Assembly (NCBI GenBank): GCA_013398615.1
Contig: VZSR01000514.1
Span: forward strand, 11,065,621-11,129,620
Source of the DNA: Brachypodius melanocephalos
Lineage: Eukaryota; Chordata; Aves; Passeriformes; Pycnonotidae
DNA: 64,000 nucleotides
Direction of reading: 5' to 3'
The translations under genes and the position numbers were made by a program. The notes beneath the pieces are model-generated. The model searched no databases. It was given only the letters and a program-made list of their open reading frames with translations, and was not told where the DNA came from. Of the stretch, positions 58,601 to 62,226 are shown in pieces (the first letter of the stretch is position 1; each line of letters opens with the position of its first letter).

Positions 58601-59200
58601 GTCTGCATAAGAGACTTTGCTACTAAAATATGAAGGTTCCAAACCTGGTATTAGCAAAGTTTCCCAGCTATCATGTTCTCTTTCATCTTGGGAGGGCATG
58701 AACTTTTCCAGACATCACTCAGGATTCTTAGGGAGCCTTAAATTCTGGTTAGAACCATACAAGAACCAAAATATACGACCATAATACGAACCCATAAACT
58801 TTTCTGTGCTGAGAAGGAAGTGAAAAGCAAGTTATGCACGGGGAGTCCAGGAAAAGCAATAAAGCTTTAACAAATAACTCCGAGGCTGCACTTCAGCAGA
58901 CAGCACCAAGGGAAGTCGACGATGTGGGTTAAGGTTTTGCTCAGCAGAGACTCTTGTGGTGGCAGTGCCATGGAAATGCTGCCAACCAAACACAGAAAAG
59001 CACATCAGGCACCTACCCTGGCAGCTGGATGATGCTGTGAGGTGGCTCTGGGGGCAGCCCCTGTGGCAGGGATGTCCAGCTGGTGGCCACAGGATCCCGG
59101 GGCTATTTTCAGATTCTCCGCTCGGTAGATCTTGTGTTCGCCTGCAGCACCTTCCAATGGCTCCAGAATGTAGCTGTTGTTCTCAAACACAATAATTCCC
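1565..59200 (-). CDS. ADAM12: ADAM12, disintegrin and metalloproteinase 12, membrane (long) form, 5'-partial, 18 exons
   Basis: ADAM12 (meltrin alpha) is a type I membrane zinc protease. It sheds growth-factor precursors such as HB-EGF, cleaves IGF-binding proteins and helps myoblast and other cell-cell interactions (family knowledge). Eighteen minus-strand exons join in frame to 763 residues plus TGA. Residues below count from the first whole codon in the window. Order: prodomain end with cysteine switch C37; furin motif RHKR 61-64; metalloprotease with HELGHNFGMNHD 207-218 and Met-turn M237; disintegrin domain about 281-397; cysteine-rich region about 398-500; EGF-like module about 501-552; membrane helix 566-586; proline-rich tail to 763. 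The protein is nearly colinear with human ADAM12-L from about residue 143. ADAM19 and ADAM33 are the closest relatives, but the disintegrin and cysteine-rich sequences match ADAM12 specifically. The N-terminal exons and promoter are outside the window. No frameshift or stop is seen. Confidence 0.97.
1626..2907 (-). other. ADAM12 intron between exons 17 and 18
   Basis: 1282 bp, AT-rich. I see no repeat family, RNA gene or coding stretch in it. Confidence 0.85.
2908..3026 (-). CDS. ADAM12: ADAM12 window exon 17: C-terminal SH3-binding motif
   Basis: The exon is 119 bp: residues 705-743 plus two bases of codon 744. EPPKPSPPRKPLPADPLGR aligns without gaps to the human GTCKPNPPQKPLPADPLAR segment; KPLPADP (714-720) is a class I SH3 ligand. 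After it the sequence becomes Pro/Ala/Arg-rich, driven by a CpG-dense stretch (about 2940-3005), and diverges from mammals. Acceptor TTTCCTGCAG, donor GTCAGT. Confidence 0.93.
3096..3300 (-). repeat. CR1 LINE 3' fragment
   Basis: Plus strand reads as the reverse complement of a CR1 3' end: GGGAGGGACCTCAAAGCCC, then the ATGGGCACGGACACCTTCCA and CAAGCTGGCCTTGGGCACTG blocks. Degraded. It abuts exon 17 of ADAM12. A long antisense open frame across it and exon 17 is not a gene. Confidence 0.85.
6066..6190 (-). repeat. CR1 LINE 3' fragment
   Basis: It contains CAGGGACACATTCCACTAT, CCAACCTGGCCTTGGGCACT and a repeated CAGCTTCTCTGGGCA block, all CR1 3'-region sequences in reverse complement. The block AGCTTCTCTGGGCA occurs twice in 25 bp, a small internal duplication. 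Confidence 0.85.
6786..6968 (-). CDS. ADAM12: ADAM12 window exon 16: proline-rich tail with SH3-binding motifs
   Basis: The exon is 183 bp, phase 0 at both ends, residues 644-704. It matches the mammalian tail at DGPRRPLPYQ, VDIS-like IIDIS and TPQRVLPPLP. It carries two class I SH3 ligands of the +xLPxxP form: RVLPPLP (675-681) and RPLPANP (692-698). In mammals this tail binds Src-family kinases, PI3K p85, Grb2 and Tks5. Acceptor TTTTTCCAG, donor GTAAGC. Confidence 0.95.
7018..7128 (-). repeat. CR1 LINE 3' fragment
   Basis: AGGGATCTTAAGGACCAGAA, CAACCCCCTGCCATGAGCAG and CCCCATCCAACCTGGCT are CR1 3' sequences in reverse complement. It lies in the 433-bp intron between exons 15 and 16, 50 bp from exon 16. 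Confidence 0.85.
7402..7510 (-). CDS. ADAM12: ADAM12 window exon 15: divergent cytoplasmic exon
   Basis: The exon is 109 bp: one base closing R607, then residues 608-643. It begins SVSPARPSSSAEP and ends QNTTIQK. Length and phase equal those of the human exon, but the sequence is largely different, with fewer prolines and no cysteine, so it is assigned by position, phase and splice sites rather than by similarity. Acceptor TCTTGCAG, donor GTGAGT. Confidence 0.9.
7511..8127 (-). other. ADAM12 intron between exons 14 and 15
   Basis: 617 bp, AT-rich; nothing recognisable seen. Confidence 0.85.
8128..8263 (-). CDS. ADAM12: ADAM12 window exon 14: transmembrane helix
   Basis: The exon is 136 bp: two bases closing D562, residues 563-606, and two bases of codon 607. 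Residues 566-586 form a hydrophobic helix (LTIGVLITILCLIF onward), followed by the stop-transfer KRK at 587-589 and the basic juxtamembrane stretch FTSKKTTIEKL, as in mammals. Acceptor TTTTGCAG and donor GTATGC. Presence of this exon shows that the membrane-bound form is encoded. Confidence 0.97.
8264..8778 (-). other. ADAM12 intron between exons 13 and 14
   Basis: 515 bp. A run of about 18 A on the plus strand (8718-8735) is a long T tract on the transcribed strand, directly after the exon 13 donor region. I looked for an exon like the human secreted-form tail and did not see one. Confidence 0.8.
8779..8887 (-). CDS. ADAM12: ADAM12 window exon 13: EGF-like module and juxtamembrane stalk
   Basis: The exon is 109 bp: residues 526-561 plus one base of codon 562. 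VCNNKKNCHCEADWAPPFCD completes the EGF-like fold; GFGGSVDSGPIRQA is the stalk before the membrane. In mammals the secreted form ADAM12-S diverges just after this point. Here the donor GTCAGT lacks the usual GTRAGT purine. Reading through it gives about 23 mostly hydrophobic codons and a stop, unlike the human secreted tail. Confidence 0.97.
9666..9881 (-). repeat. CR1 LINE 3' fragment ending at assembly gap
   Basis: It starts AGAGTCACAGAATTGTTCAG, then reads through CAAGATCATCAACCATT, the CCACATCCATGTGGATTTTA block and CCTGGGCAGCTGTGCCAGGC. It is a CR1 3' region of a different subfamily from the short tails, similar to the copy at 49453-49632. Truncated by the N gap. Confidence 0.85.
9882..9981. 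other. Assembly gap, 100 N
   Basis: Exactly 100 N, the usual placeholder for a gap of unknown size. CR1 sequence ends on one side and an LTR-like sequence starts on the other. Confidence 0.98.
9982..10219 (+). mobile_element. LTR-like fragment (endogenous retrovirus-type), copy A
   Basis: It aligns along its length with 15186-15426. Shared blocks: GACAATTAA, CAAATGGAC-like, ACTTAT..AAGTGTGA-like, CCAGGCTCTTGT, CTGCCCAAGGTGTA, then AAAGGC, AATAAA and a CTTTATTC block before CTGTCCAGTC. A poly(A) signal just before a short T-rich end is typical of an LTR R/U5. Left part is lost in the gap. No retroviral coding sequence is present. The family name is not assigned. Confidence 0.65.
11430..11507 (-). 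CDS. ADAM12: ADAM12 window exon 12: start of EGF-like module
   Basis: The exon is 78 bp, phase 0 at both ends, residues 500-525, ICLNRRCQNT to KCHGRG. It contains the first EGF-like cysteines and an NTS sequon at N508. Acceptor TTTTGCAG and donor GTGAGC are canonical. Confidence 0.97.
11508..14015 (-). other. ADAM12 intron between exons 11 and 12
   Basis: 2508 bp. Apart from a CR1 tail at 13719-13833, an A run at 13468-13487 and a short A-rich patch near 13917-13941, I see nothing in it. Confidence 0.85.
13719..13833 (-). repeat. CR1 LINE 3' fragment
   Basis: It starts CACAGAATCCCAGGATGG, then TTTGGGTTGGAAGGAACTTG and CCCCTGCCATGGCCAGGGAC: the classic reverse complement of the CR1 3' terminus. 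About 180 bp from exon 11. Confidence 0.9.
14016..14214 (-). CDS. ADAM12: ADAM12 window exon 11: cysteine-rich region, hypervariable segment
   Basis: The exon is 199 bp: one base closing R433, then residues 434-499. It runs from DAKCGKIQCQGGANRPVIG to GTKCEDGK and includes the VSIETNIPLQEGG segment, where ADAMs carry the loop implicated in membrane or substrate contact. The donor GTAAGA follows AAA directly. The acceptor is CCCCCCAG. Sequence is very close to mammalian ADAM12. Confidence 0.97.
14317..14425 (-). CDS. ADAM12: ADAM12 window exon 10: cysteine-rich region
   Basis: The exon is 109 bp: two bases closing G397, residues 398-432, and two bases of codon 433. AKPAPGICFERVNSAGD followed by PYGNCGKDSKSSFAKC closely matches human ADAM12. 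Acceptor TGTTTCAG and donor GTAGGG are canonical. It is separated from the next exon by an intron of only 102 bp, the shortest in the window. Confidence 0.97.
15186..15426 (+). mobile_element. LTR-like fragment (endogenous retrovirus-type), copy B
   Basis: It matches copy A at 9982-10219. Here the region CACCTTGGGTGCAGCCCTGG, CCAGGCTCTTGTCCTGCCCA and AAGGTGTACCTTAAAGGC is cleaner, followed by AATAAA and GCTTTATTCTCCAGC. It likely ends near the GGCATCA at 15420-15426. Repeat nature is shown by its two copies; the retroviral origin is inferred from the AATAAA-containing terminal structure. Confidence 0.65.
20356..20481 (+). repeat. CR1 LINE 3' tail
   Basis: Plus-sense CR1 3' end: GGGCTTGGAGCAACCTGGTC, AAGGTGTCCCTGCTGATGGC, then CCAAATCATTCTGGGATTCT at the terminus. 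The part from 20381 on is duplicated in tandem. Confidence 0.9.
20381..20704 (+). repeat. Tandem duplication, two units of 162 bp
   Basis: Unit 1 is 20381-20542 and unit 2 is 20543-20704. Each holds the CR1 3' tail from GAGCAACCTG to GGGATTCTGTG plus about 60 bp of flank (TTGATTTTTAATTTA to TTTCAGTTCAGGTTT). The units differ by few bases, mostly in the middle of the CR1 part. Because the flank is copied too, this is a local duplication after insertion and not two insertions. Confidence 0.95.
22269..22464 (-). CDS. ADAM12: ADAM12 window exon 9: disintegrin loop and start of cysteine-rich region
   Basis: The exon is 196 bp: residues 332-396 plus one base of codon 397. The disintegrin loop is CRESSNSCDLPEFC (339-352). 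As in mammalian ADAM12 it has no RGD, so binding would be of the RGD-independent alpha9/beta1-type described for ADAMs. It continues into VYLHDGH and YCYNGICQTHEQQC, diagnostic for ADAM12. The exon is much richer in GC and CpG than its surroundings. Acceptor TTTTGCAG and donor GTGAGT are strong. Confidence 0.98.
22465..23750 (-). other. ADAM12 intron between exons 8 and 9
   Basis: 1286 bp. The first 180 bp, next to exon 9, are GC- and CpG-rich; the rest is ordinary. No repeat family recognised. Confidence 0.8.
23751..23840 (-). CDS. ADAM12: ADAM12 window exon 8: disintegrin domain, middle
   Basis: The exon is 90 bp, phase 0 at both ends, residues 302-331, from ECTNRCCNAT to LCCEDCQ. It carries eight cysteines in the disintegrin spacing and an NAT glycosylation sequon at N309. 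The acceptor is CACGCAG and the donor GTGAAC, somewhat weaker than consensus. Confidence 0.97.
25600..26745 (-). mobile_element. Ancient CR1/L3-clade LINE relic with reverse transcriptase and 3' region
   Basis: Read on the minus strand, pieces of one LINE ORF2 occur in the right order and spacing. HGFCARNSCLT then ACEEFRQALD (26628-26465) resemble the RT segment with the SCLTN and SKAFD motifs. VLGTTQLSVSINSLGRG (about 26325-26275) resembles the QGSILGP..INDLGEG motif. GFNLLMVLV stands where FADD-TKL would be, with a frame shift. CEGLQRNLLRQLEQ (about 26220) resembles the ALQRDLDRLE segment. About 25990-25900 resembles the KANRMLG..YKSMVRPHLEYC region at base level, and about 25760-25710 resembles the later KIM-SGVEKV region. 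Frames shift and stops occur, so it is dead. Boundaries are approximate. Confidence 0.8.
26566..26610 (-). repeat. 15-bp unit repeated three times inside the LINE relic
   Basis: Plus-strand units end TGTAAGACAAGA: 26566-26580, 26581-26595, 26596-26610. On the minus strand each encodes S-C-L-T plus one residue, giving NSCLTE-SCLTK-SCLTN in frame. Other CR1 elements have a single SCLTN here, so it is a local expansion. Confidence 0.92.
26890..27075 (-). repeat. CR1 LINE 3' fragment
   Basis: It starts AGGATCATAAAGTCATAGAA and includes CCCCATCCAACCTGGCCTTG and CTGCCAGGGATCCAGGGGCC, CR1 3' blocks in reverse complement. It lies about 150 bp from the older LINE relic. Confidence 0.88.
27947..28125 (+). 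repeat. CR1 LINE 3' fragment
   Basis: Plus-sense CR1: CCCAGAGCAGCTGTGGCTGC, CCAAGGCCAGGTTGGACATT, GGGCTTGGAGCAGCCTGGGA, then GGAAGGTGTCCCTGCCATGG and a degenerate tail ending CAAACCATTCTCTGATT. Confidence 0.9.
28153..28228 (+). repeat. (ATAAAT)n hexamer microsatellite
   Basis: About 12 almost perfect copies of a 6-bp unit (TAAATA in any phase). It starts just after the CR1 tail at 27947-28125 and ends about 380 bp from exon 7. Confidence 0.97.
28611..28788 (-). CDS. ADAM12: ADAM12 window exon 7: end of metalloprotease, start of disintegrin
   Basis: The exon is 178 bp: one base closing G242, then residues 243-301. YPFPMVFSSCS is the segment after the Met-turn. GVGMCLFNLPEV closes the protease domain. 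QKCGNGYVEDGEECDCGEPE opens the disintegrin domain with its first conserved cysteines. Acceptor TTCTCCAG and donor GTAAGA are canonical. AT-rich tandem arrays lie on both sides of this exon. Confidence 0.97.
28972..29030 (+). repeat. (AAT/ATT)n AT-only array
   Basis: AAT-type triplets give way to ATT-type triplets near 29005 and back again, so parts of the array are inverted relative to each other and can pair as a hairpin. 184 bp upstream (in gene sense) of exon 7. Confidence 0.92.
29693..29922 (-). repeat. CR1 LINE 3' fragment
   Basis: It includes TCTGGGTTGGAAAAAGGACT, GGCACCTTCCACTAGCCCAG, CAAGCCCTGTCCAACC and the CCTCTGGGCACCCTGTGCCA block of CR1 in reverse complement. One of the longer copies. 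Confidence 0.88.
32961..33137 (+). repeat. 20-bp tandem array interrupted by an assembly gap
   Basis: The unit ACACAGCCAGGGCACTGAGG occurs on the left of the gap (from about 32973) and again on the right (33109 onward), in the same phase of sequence. At least three full or partial copies are visible; the true copy number is hidden by the gap. Confidence 0.88.
33003..33102. other. Assembly gap, 100 N
   Basis: Exactly 100 N within a tandem array, so its real length is unknown. Confidence 0.98.
34944..35040 (+). repeat. Imperfect tandem repeat, period about 43 bp
   Basis: ATTAGACAAGTGCCATGATG..GGAAGGACTT (34944) returns as ATTAGGCAAGTGCCATAATA..GGAGGACTT (34987), and a third partial copy starts ATTTAGACAATG (35028). 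Confidence 0.8.
37031..37100 (-). repeat. Decayed CR1-like tail
   Basis: CTGAGTTGGAAAGGACCCAC, then ATCCTCGAGTCCAGCTCCTG and GATCAGCCC resemble a variant CR1 3' terminus in reverse complement. Short, so less certain. Confidence 0.6.
41190..41265 (+). repeat. Tandem duplication, two perfect 34-bp units
   Basis: 41190-41223 and 41224-41257 are identical (TCTGGGGAACATTCCAGATG then TTGGACCCCAGAAG), followed by an 8-base partial third copy. Identity of the units points to a recent event. Intronic. Confidence 0.96.
44233..44420 (-). repeat. CR1 LINE 3' fragment
   Basis: It starts CACAGAATCACAGAATCCTT, AGGGTGGAAGAGACCTCCAA, GATCATCAAATCCAACTCAA, then a CCTGGCACC..GTGCCAC segment typical of a different CR1 subfamily, and CATTCTGCAGGAATTCCTCA. 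Confidence 0.85.
45578..45660 (-). repeat. Decayed CR1-like tail
   Basis: GGGAATCAGGGAATGCCCTG then GGCTGGAAGGGACCCAGCAG and CATCAGAGCCCAGCTC follow the CR1 3' terminal pattern. Short and diverged. Confidence 0.6.
46220..46368 (-). CDS. ADAM12: ADAM12 window exon 6: zinc-binding active site
   Basis: The exon is 149 bp: residues 193-241 plus two bases of codon 242. It contains the catalytic signature HELGHNFGMNHD (46291-46326): His 207, 211 and 217 are the zinc ligands and Glu208 the general base. CIMN at 236-239... supplies the Met-turn Met237. All catalytic residues are present, so an active protease is expected. Acceptor GAAG and donor GTAAGT are canonical. The flanking introns are long (4.7 kb upstream, 17.4 kb downstream). 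Confidence 0.98.
48604..48838 (-). repeat. CR1 LINE 3' fragment
   Basis: It starts CACAGAGCCACAGAATGG, TTTGAATTGGAAGGGACCTC, then CCAGGCTGCTCCAAGCCCTG, CCAGGGATCCAGGGGCAGCC and CTTCCTAATATCCAATCTAA. The best preserved long CR1 copy in the window. Confidence 0.93.
49453..49632 (-). repeat. CR1 LINE 3' fragment
   Basis: It starts TAGAATCACAGAGTCTTTTA, GGTTGGAAAAGACCCTTAAG, GTCATGGAGTCCAATCATTC, then CCAAGGCCACCACTGCCCCA and GGGGACTCCACTTCTTCCCT. Same subfamily as the copy at 9666-9881. Confidence 0.92.
51066..51150 (-). CDS. ADAM12: ADAM12 window exon 5: metalloprotease strand IV region
   Basis: The exon is 85 bp: one base closing S164, then residues 165-192. It starts GVYFQGTTIG and ends EQSGGVVM. 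It encodes the edge strand above the active-site cleft and the MSMCT cysteine segment typical of reprolysins. Acceptor CTGCAG and donor GTAAGT are canonical. A G-rich tandem array lies about 200 bp upstream in the intron (51351-51599). Confidence 0.97.
51351..51599 (+). repeat. 14-bp minisatellite, about 18 units
   Basis: The plus-strand unit is CCATTGGATCACCC or CCATTGGATCAGCC, with rare CCACTGG variants and a few 13-bp units lacking one C. About 18 copies are visible. On the transcribed (minus) strand each unit carries a run of four or five G. No unit contains a stop in any forward frame, which explains long overlapping open frames here that are not genes. It lies about 200 bp upstream of the exon 5 acceptor. 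Confidence 0.97.
52008..52050 (-). repeat. CR1 3' terminus, very short
   Basis: TCACAGAATCATAGACTGGT then TTGTATTGACAAGGACCTTT is the reverse complement of a CR1 3' end truncated to about 43 bp. Confidence 0.75.
52543..52712 (-). CDS. ADAM12: ADAM12 window exon 4: metalloprotease core strand and helix
   Basis: The exon is 170 bp: residues 108-163 plus two bases of codon 164. It begins FYRPLNIRVAL and includes the LVGVEVWNDMDK strand and the SLHEFLDWRK helix, highly conserved in ADAM12. The acceptor is CTCCTCAG, with a pyrimidine tract, and the donor is GTAGGC. Its sequence is nearly that of human ADAM12, with only conservative changes. Confidence 0.97.
52713..54250 (-). other. ADAM12 intron between exons 3 and 4
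   Basis: 1538 bp; no repeat family or gene recognised. Confidence 0.85.
54251..54322 (-). CDS. ADAM12: ADAM12 window exon 3: metalloprotease N-terminal helix
   Basis: The exon is 72 bp, phase 0 at both ends, residues 84-107. It runs from FQRQGKDVEK to IEIANYVDK, the amphipathic helix alpha-A of the reprolysin domain. The donor is GTAAGA. The acceptor used here is CCAAG at 54327-54323, chosen because it gives the FQRQG start found in the mammalian protein. A second in-frame AG lies 6 nt further in, at the end of TTTCAG, and would remove F84 and Q85. Confidence 0.94.
54323..55133 (-). other. ADAM12 intron between exons 2 and 3
   Basis: 811 bp; an A-rich run near 54643-54662 (T-rich on the transcribed strand) and nothing else recognisable. 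Confidence 0.85.
55134..55199 (-). CDS. ADAM12: ADAM12 window exon 2: furin site and start of metalloprotease
   Basis: The exon is 66 bp, phase 0 at both ends, residues 62-83. It begins HKREALK and continues into KYVELVIVADNRE, the first beta strand typical of the reprolysin fold. With R61 of the previous exon, the junction makes R-H-K-R, a furin/proprotein convertase motif. Acceptor TTTGACAG and donor GTGAGG are canonical. The exon is conserved in length and position with mammalian ADAM12. Confidence 0.97.
55200..59016 (-). other. ADAM12 intron between exons 1 and 2 of the window
   Basis: 3817 bp; a short CT run at 57164-57180. No transposable element or gene recognised. Confidence 0.82.
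59017..59200 (-). CDS. ADAM12: ADAM12 window exon 1: C-terminal prodomain with cysteine switch
   Basis: The exon is 184 bp: one base closing a split codon, then residues 1-61. It starts with GIIVFENNSY, after a CAG acceptor (59203-59201), and ends AAR before GTAGGT (59016-59011). C37 in PGSCG (codon 59091-59089) is in the place of the human ADAM12 cysteine-switch Cys, which binds the zinc and keeps the proenzyme inactive. N7 is in an NNS glycosylation sequon. The stretch after C37 is poorly conserved, as is usual for prodomains. The final Arg is the first residue of the furin motif completed by the next exon. Confidence 0.95.
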
Positions 59201-59933
59201 CTGGGACACAGCAGAGCAGAGCGGGACACGTGGTTTTCAGGAGCTTGTCTACACCAGAGTTACACCAAGTTTAATAATGATGGAGTATGAGAAAGCAAAA
59301 CACTGATTTACAATGTCACGGGCGAGCAGAGCAGGAAACATCAAAGCTGTACATTTGTCACTGCAGCACACGCTATACTTTAAAAGAACCAATGGCTCAC
59401 AAAAATTTGTCTCCTCTGTAGTGCTGCACTGCAGAGCAAAATGATATTTGTGTTTTATTTGTTTGCCATTCTCCCAGAGTGATGCATTGCCCACGGAGCC
59501 GTGGCAAACAGGAGAAAACCAAAGCCTGGAGAAACGCTCTGGGAAGAGAAGGTACAGGGGGAAAACATTCATTACAGCCTGCAGCTGCATTACAGCACTT
59601 AAACCAAACCCTGGCGTGAGCCTTGGCCCTGCCACATCAGAGAGGCCTCACGGTGTCAGGATGGATTATTAAATATTGCACAGCAGAGTGAAGCTCAGAC
59701 ACAGGAGGGGATGATTCCTGTCTCGCTCATTTTACTGCCCAAAATAATAATTTTGACAGCAATACCACCGGCTCCCTGAGGGACTCACGGGTTTTGCAGT
59801 GAAAGCTCTCTTGCTGAATTCTCTAAGCTACAGCCTGTAGGAGGAAAGAAAGAGGGTCCTTGTGCTGGGTGTCCTGCCCAGGTGTCCTGAGGTGCCACAG
59901 CAAAACAAAGGTGACAAGAGGCTGAACGTGACA

Positions 59934-60062
59934 CAGGCTGGGAGAGCTGGGGGTGCTCACCTGGAGAAGAGAAAGTTCCAGGGGAACATCAGAGCCCCTT
60001 CCAGGGCCTAAAGGGGCTCCAGGGAAGCTGGAGAGGAACCTGGGATAAGGGCATGGAGCAAC
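59934..60062 (+). repeat. CR1 LINE internal 3'-region fragment
   Basis: Plus-sense CR1: CAGGCTGGGAGAGCTGGGGG, TCACCTGGAGAAGAGAAAGT, CATCAGAGCCCCTTCCAGGG, CCTAAAGGGGCTCCAGGGAA and GCTGGAGAGGAACC. It comes from upstream of the short tails found elsewhere here. Confidence 0.93.
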
Positions 60063-60906
60063 TTTATTCTCTGAGTGTGTCTTTTTGGTGTTTTAGAAGT
60101 GTCTGCCCTTTTCATTTCTGTCTGTGCTGTGACAAAGGTAAGATACCACAACCACTGTGAGACCAGTGTCACTGTTTTTCTAACAAATTTCCAGACAGTT
60201 AAAAAAACAGAAGGATCAAACAGGAGAAAAAGGACCCCAAAAGCAGGTTAATGATACAATGGAGACTGATTTTAAAATTAAGTTCTAATTATTAGGAAAA
60301 AATCTACCTTAGTTATCCTATTATTAGGAAGATATGATGAAGAAACTCAAAGCCTTTGGTCTGCTAGCAGCTCACCCCGTGACTGGAGTAACCTCACGCC
60401 TCCCAGCTCTGAATTATTGGCAGAGCTGCCCAACTCCTTGGGGCATTTGGGAAATGAGGACAAAATATTCCCTTTACTCCAAAAGCCAGCAGGCCTGTAA
60501 TCAGCACAATCAAATAAGGGTTGTTGTCTTTGCCTTGTGCAATTAATCACTGAATTTTGGAGGCAGGAGCCCATTAGTCACTGTTTGAAATGGGCCAGCC
60601 TGACCAGCTCCCTGTGTTGACAACACAGAAACAACAGGAAAGGATGAAGGGGTTGATTTTAAATGGTAAATTTGCCCTTCTTAGAACATTACACTTTCAA
60701 AATTAGAAGCTTGAACAATTTTCCTTAATTACTTACACTGGGAAGGGACAGACTCAGTTGTATCCTGAGTAGAGTTCTCTCAGTTTCAAATTTTTTAAAA
60801 AATATTTTAAAGTGACCGTCTTGTTTTTGGGACTTCATATCCAAAAATGTGCAACATCAACGCCACGTCTCCAGCGTGTCCCTCACGTACCCAACCTCTG
60901 TCTAAA

Positions 60907-60982
60907 AGAACCAAATAACCATCTTTAAAAATAACTGAAGAACCATTTCTTTAAAAAGAACTAAAGAACCATTTCTCTACTC
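60907..60982 (+). repeat. Imperfect AAAGAACCATTT-type tandem repeat
   Basis: AGAACCAAATAACCATCTTT, GAAGAACCATTTCTTTAAAA and AAAGAACCATTTCTCT follow each other at about 26-30 bp spacing. Weak and decayed. Confidence 0.65.
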
Positions 60983-62138
60983 CTCATTTCCTTTAGCTGC
61001 TGAGGGTTATGGACAAATGATCAGATGCCAGAATGATTAATTTGGGTTTTTCCTGAGCAGACCAGTCTGATCCCCACCCCAAGGACGGCGTGGGCCTTTA
61101 AGGACAGCTTCACTTTGCCTATGGAGCAATCCCAGGATAAGGAAAATCTGCAGATTCTGCATAAAGAAACACAGACTTTTCATTTAAGGCACACTTATCC
61201 CTTGAGTGCTGCCTACAGGATATCAGCACTTGGCTTGTGACCATCTGTAACAAGATAATGAATATCAAATATGAATTTTCTTGGCCAGCTCTCCGTTTTT
61301 GACTCATTTTCTTTTCCTCCAATTGCTTTCTTTCCCCCATTGTGCAGTGCCAAGCACAGCACCTTAAAAATGTAACGAGCCAAGAGTTATGGTTCCTTTC
61401 TTTTTTTTGTTTTTGGTGTGAACAATCCCCACCAGTCATTCAGGCCTGAGAATTTGAGGCAAATAAAATAAACCCATAGCTACTGGTTCCTTCCACTCTG
61501 CTCAGGCGTTTCCAAGAAGCCTCTGTTACTCCTCCACCTTTTCTGTGTCTCCCTCTTCAACAGGGTTCTCCCACACTCCTGAGGCAGCCCATGTTCCCAG
61601 AAACTCTTTTATTTTTTAGGAGCCATTCATGTTAAACAATGTAGTGTTTGCCAGTGTGACAAAAATATATTAATGTGGCAAATGGTATATTAATCAAAAA
61701 ATATACAGAGAACCCCAAAGAGATTTCAGCAGGTCCCTGAGACCGATCTGTGGGATTTCTATCAGACAAAAGACTACCAGGATTCCCAGGATTATAAATG
61801 TTGGAGGGGGAAAAAGAAGAGATATGAAGTATTCAAAATTTAGTGTCAAGTGTCTAATTCTGTGTTTTCCTTGGTCCCAAACCTACAGATGCTGGGAAGA
61901 AAGATTTGCAGGCAGGAAAGCCAAGAGACAACCCCAACCCTACCTGGAATTATCCCTCTGTCTTCTCCATCACTGGTAGCAGAGAGGAAGGGGAAATATC
62001 CATCCCCAGAGCACGTCCAGACAGCAGCTCCCAGGCTCCAGGCCAAGTGGAAGCAGCTCCAGTGTGGTCCTTCCTGAGCTGGGTTAAATCTGATCCAGCT
62101 CTGCACAGGGTTTGGACCCTGCTCTGTCTGGGGTCAGC

Positions 62139-62226
62139 ACCAAACCGAACCAAACCAAACCAAACCGAACCAAACCAAACTAAACCAAACCAAACCTAAC
62201 CAAACCAAACCTAACCAAACCAAACC
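62139..62226 (+). repeat. (AACCA)n pentamer array
   Basis: About 17 copies of a 5-bp unit (CCAAA in any phase), with CCGAA and CCTAA variants. It is followed by a looser CACATCCCCATCCA-like stretch to about 62268. Confidence 0.95.

Noticed and set aside
62139..62226. Interstitial telomere repeat
   Set aside because: The period is 5 bp (AACCA), not the 6-bp CCCTAA; CCTAA appears only as a rare variant.
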